Below, piece after piece: positions 32,930 through 40,900 of a DNA stretch of 64,000 nt (position 1 is its first letter; each line of letters starts with the position of its first letter). Location: the NCBI RefSeq assembly GCF_026241895.1, contig NZ_JAPJIV010000020.1:62001-126000 (forward strand), written 5' to 3'. The DNA is from Pseudomonas sp. RIT-562. GTDB taxonomy: Bacteria; Pseudomonadota; Gammaproteobacteria; Pseudomonadales; Pseudomonadaceae. Below the pieces are notes generated by a model, which saw only the letters and a list, made by a program, of their open reading frames with translations, was not told the origin of the DNA and made no database searches. Position numbers and translations under genes: made by a program.

Positions 32930-34009
32930 CTACAACTGGTTGTTCACGGCCATGTTGACGAAGCGACTGTCGAATCGAAGCTTGATGTTGTGTGGATCAC
33001 CCAGGGTGCTGCCGTCGGCAAACTGCATGCCCACGGCGTCGGCGCTGGTGGCGGCCTGACCGAGCAGGCCCTTGGCGAAGGAGAAAGTCCGAACCTTGTC
33101 CATGGTGTGGCGAATGGCAGCGGAATTGGCGAAGTCGAACGCGCTGCTGGGCGTATAGAACAGCATGGTCTGGGTCAATTGCTCTTCGTAACCCTGCAAA
33201 TCGGTACCCGAGCGCTCGGCCATGGAAGTACGTGCCGCAATGGCCTGGGCATTCTCGCCGGACATCAGCTGCAGAGTCTCGAACCAGGCGCCGACCAGGG
33301 CTTTGCCCAGCTCAGGATTGGCCGCCAACGTCGCGGTATTCACCGCCATCATGTCGATGATCTCGCCAGGGATTTCCCTTGAAGTGAACACCTGAACCGC
33401 GCCGGGAGATTGCTTCATCACCATGCTCAGTTGCGGGTTCCACAGCGCTGCGGCGGTCACGCCCGCGGTGCCGAAAGAAGCCACTGCGTCAGCGTCGGAA
33501 GTGTTCATGATCTTGATGTCACGCTGGGACATGCCGTGGATATCCAAAGCGCGTGACATCAGGTAGTCGGAGACCGACAGCTCCACCAGGTTGACCTGCT
33601 GGCCCTTGATGTCGGCGAAGGTCTTGCCGTTCTTCAGCACGATTGCATCGTTGCCGTTGGAGTAGTCGCCGAGAATCAGGCCGGTGGTGTCGACGCCGTT
33701 GGCACCCGGTATGGTCAGGGCGTCCATGTTGGTCATGCCGCAGGCGTCGAATGCCCCGGCTGAGTATTGATTGATCGACTCGATGTAGTCGTTGAGCTGC
33801 ACCAGTTCAATCTTGATCCCGTACTTGTTCGCCCACTTGTCGATGATCCCCTGCTCACTGGCATAACCCCAGGGCATCCAGCCGGAATAGATCGACCAGG
33901 CGACCTTGAAGTGCTGTTTTTTCTCGCCGGCGGACACCCCGAACGCTACGCAGGACAACGCCAGCAGCAAGACTGCAAAACGAATGGACACACAGGAGAA
34001 TGCCTTCAT
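32930..34009 (-). CDS. ABC solute-binding protein of the urea/guanidine-carboxylase region type
   Basis: This periplasmic binding protein has 359 residues and a signal peptide ending near residue 27 (Gly-Val-Ser-Ala). The mature fold is of the NMT1/taurine-nitrate type: Val-Ala-Trp-Ser-Ile-Tyr-Ser-Gly-Trp-Met-Pro-Trp-Gly, and Asp-Ala-Cys-Gly-Met-Thr-Asn-Met-Asp-Ala. I recognise it as the family (TIGR03427 from memory) annotated as the periplasmic component of putative urea transporters next to urea/guanidine carboxylases. It is the last gene of an operon whose leader has a guanidine-II riboswitch, so guanidine or a guanidino compound is the inferred ligand. Notably, no permease or ATPase gene accompanies it. 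Confidence 0.86.
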   Translation of the reverse strand: MKAFSCVSIRFAVLLLALSCVAFGVSAGEKKQHFKVAWSIYSGWMPWGYASEQGIIDKWANKYGIKIELVQLNDYIESINQYSAGAFDACGMTNMDALTIPGANGVDTTGLILGDYSNGNDAIVLKNGKTFADIKGQQVNLVELSVSDYLMSRALDIHGMSQRDIKIMNTSDADAVASFGTAGVTAAALWNPQLSMVMKQSPGAVQVFTSREIPGEIIDMMAVNTATLAANPELGKALVGAWFETLQLMSGENAQAIAARTSMAERSGTDLQGYEEQLTQTMLFYTPSSAFDFANSAAIRHTMDKVRTFSFAKGLLGQAATSADAVGMQFADGSTLGDPHNIKLRFDSRFVNMAVNNQL

Positions 34010-34040
34010 GAAAACCTCACGGCTTATAAATGGGATGATT

Positions 34041-34979
34041 TCAAACCAGCGACTGCAGGTAACGACTCAAGGTCGGCGATTCACGCTCGTACCACTGCGC
34101 GGCATCGGGGGTGAAGCCGGTGCCTTGGGCAAAACTCACCTGCGGCTCGAGGGTGTCGATGACGAACCGACGCTCCCGGGCTTTGCCCCCGATCACCAGG
34201 GTCTGCACCAGATGCTTACCGTCGGCCTCACGTTCAAACCCGTGCAGCGGGATCAGCGCCTGGCCCAGCCGCTCGGCGCGGGTTGAAAGGGTGACGGTGA
34301 AGCCATCCTGCAACGAGCCTTGCGCCACCGAGGTTTCGAAATTGAATGCACGGCTCAGCCATTGCGGGTCATCTGCGTGTTGCCTGAGCTGATCAGGCAA
34401 CGGCGTCTCGCCTTCCAGCGCCTGGGACCGGCCCAGCACCAGTGCCGCATGCTCACCACACACGATCAAACCGCCGCCGCGGTGATGCACCTCACCACTA
34501 TCGCGGTCCCTTTCCTCCAGCAATCGCAGGCCGATCAGCGCCCCAGGCCTGGAACACTGCAAACGCCAGTCCTCGACGTAGGCACCACTGGGTGCGAACT
34601 CGATCATGCAGTTGCCGATGCGCTTCAACACTGCAGGCTCCGGCCAGCGGTTGTGCAGCTGAAAGGAGGTATCGGTGTGCCAGCTCAGCAACTCGTCCTC
34701 CCAGCGACACAAGGCTTCCCAGCCTTCGTAGTTGGCCAGCACTTGCAGCTCTTCGCTGCTGCAGGCCGACAGCGGCTTGGCCGGCACCTGGTACTTGGCC
34801 TGGGGCAGGCGCAAATCGATGGTGAAGTTACGACTCTGAAACCAGCACACGTTGGTCTGCACATCTGTCAGGCCGTCGGCAAAGCTGATCGATTGGCGCT
34901 TGAAGAACCCGAGCATCCAGTCTGGCACTCCCTGGACCGGCTGCTGTGGGTAGCGGGTGAGCAATTCAGTCAGGTGCAT
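34041..34979 (-). CDS. Unknown protein in guanidine-riboswitch operon
   Basis: I do not recognise this 312-residue protein. The start at 34979 is one base after the stop of the oxygenase gene, implying translational coupling; the ATG at 35006 would sit inside that gene. There is no signal peptide or membrane helix, so it is cytoplasmic. The sequence is rich in beta-type segments with many Trp and His (Cys-Arg-Trp-Glu-Asp-Glu-Leu-Leu-Ser-Trp-His; His-His-Arg-Gly-Gly-Gly), suggesting a barrel or lipocalin-like fold of two halves. The operon context suggests it binds or processes a product or substrate of the oxygenase. Confidence 0.8.
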   Translation of the reverse strand: MHLTELLTRYPQQPVQGVPDWMLGFFKRQSISFADGLTDVQTNVCWFQSRNFTIDLRLPQAKYQVPAKPLSACSSEELQVLANYEGWEALCRWEDELLSWHTDTSFQLHNRWPEPAVLKRIGNCMIEFAPSGAYVEDWRLQCSRPGALIGLRLLEERDRDSGEVHHRGGGLIVCGEHAALVLGRSQALEGETPLPDQLRQHADDPQWLSRAFNFETSVAQGSLQDGFTVTLSTRAERLGQALIPLHGFEREADGKHLVQTLVIGGKARERRFVIDTLEPQVSFAQGTGFTPDAAQWYERESPTLSRYLQSLV

Positions 34980-34980
34980 G

Positions 34981-36030
34981 TCAGGACTCTCCGACCATCG
35001 CCGCACGCCCGAATGAGGAAAGCGCCTTGGCGTCCTCGGGCAATTTCAGCTCACCACTGGCCACTCGCTGCTTGAGGTACCGAAAGGTCTGCAGGGTTTG
35101 AGCGTACAGATGGTCACCACAGGAAACCGGGTCGTAACGACTCGGGACGGCGGGATCGAGCAGCTGCGGGATGGGGGCGATGACGGTGTCGTAATCACAG
35201 GCGCAAAACATCGGGAACGAGTAACGCTCCTGGGCCACCTTGCGTACCCGATGCGCCGTGGCCACATAGGTGCCGTTACTCAGCACTTCCATCATGTCGC
35301 CGATATTGATGACAAACGCGCCCTCCACCAGCGGCACATCAATCCACTGCCCTGCCCCGTTCAACACCTCAAGGCCCGGCGCGGTGGGAAGCAGGATGGT
35401 GAAGCACTCATAGTCAGTGTGTGCGCCGATCCCCGGACGATCCACTGGCGCCTGCGCCGAGTAGGGATAGTGGATCAACCGCAATTGGCTGGGGGGATGG
35501 GTCACGTGCTGGCTGATGGCGTCTTCCGGCAGCCCAAGCGCCAGGGCGAAACCGCGGAACAGCGTGAGGCTGAGACTGAACACCGCCTCGTAGTAGGCCT
35601 TGACGTCCTCCTGGAATCCCGGCAATCCGGGCCAGCGATTTGCCCCGAGCATCGGCCGCAGCCCTTGCAGCGACAGGTAGTCGAAGCCGACATCGAAAGC
35701 TTCTTTGTGATCGATACTGCCCTCGACGAACTGCTCCTCACCTTCAGGCACGTAGCCACTGTGATTGCTCGACAGGCCAATGTAGTCCTGCATCTTGTGT
35801 TCGAGCGGCTGGGCAAAGTACTCGACCGTGCGCTGCTTCAGCCGACTGATCACCTGCGGGTCGACACCATGTCCGGTGACGTAGAGGAAGCCTGCCTGTG
35901 AAGCAGCCGCGCCGAGTGCGCTGGCCGCTTCGATGCGATCTGCAAGGCGTGGGCAAAACAATCCGCGAATGTCCACGAGGGGTAATGTCTTGAATGCTGA
36001 ATGCGGCGTGATACGAGGCGTGGGCGCCAT
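34981..36030 (-). CDS. 2-oxoglutarate/Fe(II)-dependent oxygenase, isopenicillin-N-synthase family
   Basis: This is a non-heme iron oxygenase of 349 residues. The iron ligands are H204-T-D206 and H260, and the 2-oxoglutarate-binding pair is R269/S271 (Arg-Tyr-Ser-Phe-Pro). The N-terminal DIOX_N part (15-130) contains Gly-Phe-Leu-Tyr-Val-Thr-Gly-His-Gly-Val. The family includes the ethylene-forming enzyme and plant homoarginine-6-hydroxylase, both of which release guanidine from guanidino amino acids. That this enzyme acts on a guanidino compound is inferred from the guanidine-II riboswitch in its leader. AGGAGG six bases before the ATG is a strong ribosome site, lying just beyond the second riboswitch hairpin. 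Confidence 0.9.
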   Translation of the reverse strand: MAPTPRITPHSAFKTLPLVDIRGLFCPRLADRIEAASALGAAASQAGFLYVTGHGVDPQVISRLKQRTVEYFAQPLEHKMQDYIGLSSNHSGYVPEGEEQFVEGSIDHKEAFDVGFDYLSLQGLRPMLGANRWPGLPGFQEDVKAYYEAVFSLSLTLFRGFALALGLPEDAISQHVTHPPSQLRLIHYPYSAQAPVDRPGIGAHTDYECFTILLPTAPGLEVLNGAGQWIDVPLVEGAFVINIGDMMEVLSNGTYVATAHRVRKVAQERYSFPMFCACDYDTVIAPIPQLLDPAVPSRYDPVSCGDHLYAQTLQTFRYLKQRVASGELKLPEDAKALSSFGRAAMVGES

Positions 36031-36063
36031 AAGTAACCTCCTGATGATTAGTCAAAATGTCAC

Positions 36064-36112
36064 CTGGTCGTCCAGATATCGCAAAGCCCGGGGGCCTCCG
36101 GGTCGTCCCGGA
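36064..36112 (-). promoter_or_regulatory. Guanidine-II (mini-ykkC) riboswitch
   Basis: Read on the minus strand, two small hairpins occur in tandem: TCCGGG-ACGA-CCCGGA (36112-36097) and CTGG-ACGA-CCAG (36075-36064), separated by about 21 bases. Both have the ACGA loop, closed by G-C pairs (GG ACGA CC), that defines the guanidine-II class with its ACGR loops; the two loops kiss and each binds a guanidinium. The strong ribosome site AGGAGG (36042-36037) and the oxygenase start codon follow directly, which fits translational control with guanidine as inducer. Confidence 0.87.
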
Positions 36113-36144
36113 ATGGGTGCATCGCTAGGATGCAAACTGGAAAG

Positions 36145-36160
36145 AGCAATGAGTGTGCCA
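36145..36160 (-). promoter_or_regulatory. Sigma-54 (RpoN) -24/-12 promoter of the guanidine operon
   Basis: On the minus strand TGGCAC (36160-36155), five bases, then TTGCT (36149-36145) matches the sigma-54 consensus TGGCAC-N5-TTGCW exactly. Transcription would begin roughly 12 bases downstream (about 36133), leaving a ~20-base leader before the first riboswitch hairpin. This implies an NtrC-like enhancer-binding activator, and thus nitrogen-limitation control. No complete NtrC site was found by eye. Confidence 0.75.
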
Positions 36161-36710
36161 GGTCAACGCTATGCACAAAAAAACATCAGTAAGTTATTGA
36201 TTCGCAGAATGGTGACGCCATTAAGTATTTCGCTGTTAGCTGTACCTGGCACCAAAATGGAGCCGATCCACAGAAGTAAACCCTGAAAAAGAGCGTATAC
36301 CGTGCCGAAAATCACAGGGGTAAACTGTTAACGTTAAGCGTCAGAGCACTGCTATCACTTAAACATACAACGCTCCACTTCACTTAATAGCAACCTACCC
36401 ATCTCATTATTGAAACATAGTACGTCGACTCCGATATAGCGTTAAACAGCACAACCCGACCACCTCATATTGCGATTTAGTTCATAGTTTAACTTTTGTA
36501 GACCTTGACGACACACCGACATGACACTAAACCTTACGTAACTATTGAGCTCACACTGGACAACCAGAATTAACTCATAACTATACAGCCCACACACGAG
36601 TACACGTCGTAATTGTTTATCCGAACAACTCACGAAGTTTCTCCAACGACAACCCGCCTAAACAGGCATACCCATTTAAGTATGCAAGTCCTGACAGGAG
36701 CATTTCTCGT
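36161..36710. other. AT-rich gene-free stretch
   Basis: This stretch between the guanidine operon and the OmpA-like gene is clearly richer in A+T than the surroundings. It has no frame with plausible codon use; the only open frames are short and on either strand. It may hold enhancer sites for the sigma-54 promoter at its left end and the promoter for the downstream two-gene operon at its right. The AT-rich character marks the left border of the atypical island. Confidence 0.6.
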
Positions 36711-37937
36711 ATGGAAACATTGTATTGCGTGCTCCCTTACTTTCTGCTCGGGGCAGCCATGGCCGGCCCGGTATTCTGGTGGCTGGTTCAACACTGGAGA
36801 AAAGTCGGGGCTCTGAATAACAGCTCTCATGCGGTTATTTTGTGGCTCACACCCACTTGCGCCGAGGCGCTGGGCGAGTGTGCTGCCCCTGGCCATCTGC
36901 GCAGAATGAGCACTGAACACATTGCGAAGCGGCTGAACCGATTTGATTTCCCTGCAACTGAACACAAACCGGACGTTGCCCAATACTCTAGCTGGCCAAC
37001 TCAAGCAGAACTTCTGCACTCGGGCAACTACTCCGATCTCAAATCACTACAGGAAAATCTCATCAGGGACGCCGGCGAAGAAACTCCGTCGAATCCCAAG
37101 CGACCCACCAAGTATGTCTTTGGCGACCTGCTAGCACTGCTGATGACCATCATTTTGTTGCTCCTGGCGTTCATCAGCGCCACAGTGATCGCCAAACATC
37201 CCGACTGGTGCACCAATCCCGGATCAATCCCCTGCACCGAGGGGGTGACGGGGGTAACAAGCATTTCGTTTGATACTGATCTCGTTTTCGATTTCAATCA
37301 CAAAACCCCCATCAGTGACGAACATACCAACAGAGCAAAAACGGCGTTAACGCGTTTGCTCAATCAATACAACGACATAAAATTTAAAGGAATTTCAGCC
37401 CAGACGGACCCTATCGGCAGTGAGATTTCCAATAGGCCGCTCGCAGACAAAAGAGCCGAATTTGTTCGCAAGTTGCTGGTGGACATTGTGAAAGAGGACG
37501 ACAAAGGTCTTTTTGTCGACAGTACGGTCTCTAATTCCATCATCAATGAAAGCATCCCCAGCGCGGCTGATTATCAACTTTGGAATACCTGCTTCAAGAA
37601 ATTCCAGCTCGACGTCAATGAAAAACCCCTTGAAGACCTGCCTGCCGATCGCAACCCGAACAATCGTCCACTTTGCCTGCAATCCGTAGGCAATATCGCA
37701 CCTGGACAACACTTTCCGGCTTGCAGGAGATTGATGATTCCAAAAAAACATAGCGACGACAGCACCGTGAGAGTTCCACGCGCAGAAGTAAGAAGCTACG
37801 CATTACGCGCAGAATACTTCCGTGAGCTAACTGCGTGCCTGGCGCCAATGCGTCATGTCCTTATCACTTTCGAACATACTCAGAAGGCGCCCTCCCGGGC
37901 CGACGATCATTCCTCTACCGACAAAGGTGAAAAATGA
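36711..37937 (+). CDS. Two-pass inner-membrane protein with periplasmic OmpA-like domain
   Basis: This 408-residue protein has membrane helix 1 at ~7-26, a cytoplasmic loop of ~110 residues, helix 2 at ~138-161, and then a periplasmic region. Residues ~185-260 resemble the OmpA/MotB peptidoglycan-binding fold: Val-Phe-Asp-Phe-Asn, a helix Ala-Leu-Thr-Arg-Leu-Leu-Asn, then Gln-Thr-Asp-Pro-Ile-Gly, and Leu-Ala-Asp-Lys-Arg-Ala-Glu-Phe-Val-Arg. A further ~150 residues with several cysteines (likely disulfides) follow. AGGAG lies ten bases before the ATG. The stop overlaps the start of the giant gene by 4 bases (ATGA), so the two products very likely work together, perhaps with this one as cell-wall anchor. 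Function is otherwise unknown. Confidence 0.8.
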   Translation: METLYCVLPYFLLGAAMAGPVFWWLVQHWRKVGALNNSSHAVILWLTPTCAEALGECAAPGHLRRMSTEHIAKRLNRFDFPATEHKPDVAQYSSWPTQAELLHSGNYSDLKSLQENLIRDAGEETPSNPKRPTKYVFGDLLALLMTIILLLLAFISATVIAKHPDWCTNPGSIPCTEGVTGVTSISFDTDLVFDFNHKTPISDEHTNRAKTALTRLLNQYNDIKFKGISAQTDPIGSEISNRPLADKRAEFVRKLLVDIVKEDDKGLFVDSTVSNSIINESIPSAADYQLWNTCFKKFQLDVNEKPLEDLPADRNPNNRPLCLQSVGNIAPGQHFPACRRLMIPKKHSDDSTVRVPRAEVRSYALRAEYFRELTACLAPMRHVLITFEHTQKAPSRADDHSSTDKGEK

Positions 37938-40900
37938 ACGGGCGCAAAAAAATCAGCGGAACACTCCGGTTCGAAGATTCGTCAGCGGACAGCGTAGATA
38001 TTGCAGCCCAGTTCGAAAAAATCTTCGACATATTGCACGATCGCTTCAAGGCACCAATGAATCATTCCTCTGCTGCGCCTGGTTCTCCCAACCTTTCAAA
38101 AGAGGACCATGCACTACCGTTCCCGGTAGTACTGACTTTTCAGGAGCGGCCTGGCGAACCGCTCTCGATTGAAGTGATGAGATTGTTCGGTGATGTATTC
38201 GATGAAGTCCTCGCCCTGGCTAAGAAACTACCTGGATCACTTGGAACGGGTGCGGCCCTGCTCGACTCACTGCGCAGTTTTATCGAAAAAAACCTTAAAG
38301 ACGGCGCTAGCAGCCTGGCCAACAACGCAGTGAGGCTTAAATCAGGTTTGCGCGCTCTATCGGAGCGCACAAACTCCGACATCAGGACCTTAGCCACCAA
38401 TCAGCGAGGCGCGTTGTTGCTTGAAAACGAGCTGGGTCTAAAAAAAGACGAGCTGTGGCGCCTCATGGAAATGCTCGGATTCACAGACCCGACTGCCGAG
38501 GTGGATGGGCAATCGGGCAATAAAAAAACTATGCCACCGACTGGGCAGGAACCAGGCGGTGGAGCTGCCTCGGCAGATAAACCAGTGACACCGCCTGAAG
38601 ATCCGGCATTGCCAAATCCGGTGGAAAGCGTGATCCCTTTCGAGACCACTCAGTTGCTTGGATGGCTTACAAAAGAAACCGTCACCAGTACTGATACTCA
38701 TAGCAGCGCAACTGACAATTACATTAGGTACGGATTCATTCTCGGTGGAGTTGTGCGCTTTCCTGACGACGGGACCGACTATGGCGCATGGGCCAGATTT
38801 GATGTGATCGGACCCGACGGTGCCCAGTTACTGACCCACTACATAGAACACAATGAATTCGAAGGCTGGCTGGCGGCTGAAGAAAAAACAGGCGTCGAGG
38901 TTGTTATCGAACCGACTCAGGAGTTGCGCGCAGCGTTCTTGCGAGAGTCCAGACCGAAAGCTGTCGAAGCGCGGGAAACTGTCAAAGGACGACTTTGGTT
39001 TTCCGACGGCCAGCCATTCGGCGTTCGTACGTTAGCTATTTTTTCGCCTCCAGGATTTTCTCATCTGGCCGACGAATGCTGTCCGCCAAAAGAATTTCAG
39101 ATCCACACTGACGATGGCTGTTGTGACGACGAGGATGACATTCCTCCCGTGCTGCTGGCGCCGCAGGCGTTAGCGGTAGCCAGAACAGACGAGTCTGGGT
39201 ACTTTGAATTCGACTACCCAAAACACACCACAATTAGCACACAGCATGCATTACTGCGGGTCAGTGGCCTCCTTTTGCCACTGGGACTCAAGCTCCAAGG
39301 CGAAGCTCAGGCCGGCCCGTACCGATTCCCTGAACCCATCCTGCTTGAAGTCGACAGTCAACTACGAAACGGCAATCTTGACGAGATCACCAGCAAACTC
39401 ACCACCGATTGTGGCTGCAATGACCTCGGGTTTGGTGATCGCGACCGTGCAGTAGACGAGTTCAATTTTGACATTGTTGTGCGCACCACCGACCCCATGG
39501 TGACTCGCAGTTACCTGGAAATCGCGCCCGGTTCGGCCGATTCAATTGCGCCGAGCAATCCAATCGATGGGTTATTTCGGGTACCCCTGACAAGGCGCGA
39601 CCCGATTGTCTGGGATAAAACACCGCTTATTACTCAAGCCGCGACCATCTCCCATGGTCGGGTGTTGACGGTAAAGCAGGTCTGGCGAGCTGATGGCTAT
39701 TCACTCGGCGACTTGCGCTATTCACTGCCCCTGGCCCCCTTGCAAAAAAAGAACATCGCGGTGCTGGACTGGGGACGCGACGACAATCTGTCCCTGGATT
39801 CCAGCCAGGAAAATATTGACTCGCTGTCCAACATGGCCAGCCGGGAGCGTGGAATATCCGAGATCGTCAACACTGCGATGAATGAAACACTTCGTGGCCG
39901 ATCGGATTCGGGCGGCGGCGGAGGCAGCAGCGGCTTTGGTTTTTCCATAGGAGGTTTGTCGCTGGGCTCAAGTGGCGGTTCCTCGAGCGCCTGGTCCAGT
40001 TCGAGCCAGGACTCCACCAAGTCACTGGCGGCCAGCTTCGTTAATCAATTGCGCGACAAGACTATCCAGTCTGCAAATGCCTACCGGTCACAACGTGTAA
40101 CCACCGTGCAGCAGGTCAGTCAGTTGGAGAATGTCCGGGCCGTCACGGAAACCGTCGCGAACCGTAATGCCTGTCATGCGATTACTGTGCAGTACTTCGA
40201 AGTATTACGGCATTTCAGGGTCGATTATGAACTCGCCGCAGTACGCGAGTGCCTCTATATTCCTATGCCGATTGAACCGTTCGACGCCCCCAAGGCCCTG
40301 CGTTGGCGGAGCACGCTGGAGCGTTTTCTCCCTTCCAGGCGTCTGCTGGATGCGCTTGATGCATGCCAGCGCTTGGCCATGCCAACCTATCCGGGTCCGA
40401 GTAAAAGCTATGCCGATGAAAATCTGCTCGGCACTGATGGCGAAATGGCTCTGACCCTGGTGTTCGCCTATCCAAAAGGAGATATCAATGCGCTGGATTG
40501 GCGAGGGTTCTTTGAGCTCCCAATAAACGCACCGGATGAACTTGAGCAGCTGTTCATTGCACTTAAGGCAAAAACAGAAGCTGAGCGCCTGTCTTATTAC
40601 ACCGGTCAGATCGTGCCGGTTCTAGCTGGCAAAATGATTAGCTTCTTATCTTTTTCCATCGAGCACAAAACACCTGCGCAACCGGTTCCTGTCAATGCCC
40701 AGATCAATTTCAAGCGGCTCATCGTATCTGGCTATCGGGCAGATATGCCGCTGCGAATTGTGCTGACGGAAGACGCGGATATCAGAGCTTTCAAGAGAAA
40801 CGAGGTCGATGCAGTGTGGGTTGGGCTGAGCGTTGCATTGCCCAGTTATGTACGCATCGAACTGGCCGATCTGCTTATCTATGTCACGACAAAATTCAGG

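Noticed and set aside
34981..36030. Calling the oxygenase an ethylene-forming enzyme (EFE)
   Set aside because: Iron and 2OG ligands match the whole family; the remembered EFE sequence otherwise differs substantially and EFE-specific residues were not identifiable.
36161..36710. Second guanidine or other riboswitch for the OmpA-like gene
   Set aside because: No further ACGR-loop hairpins or known aptamer motifs seen on the plus strand.
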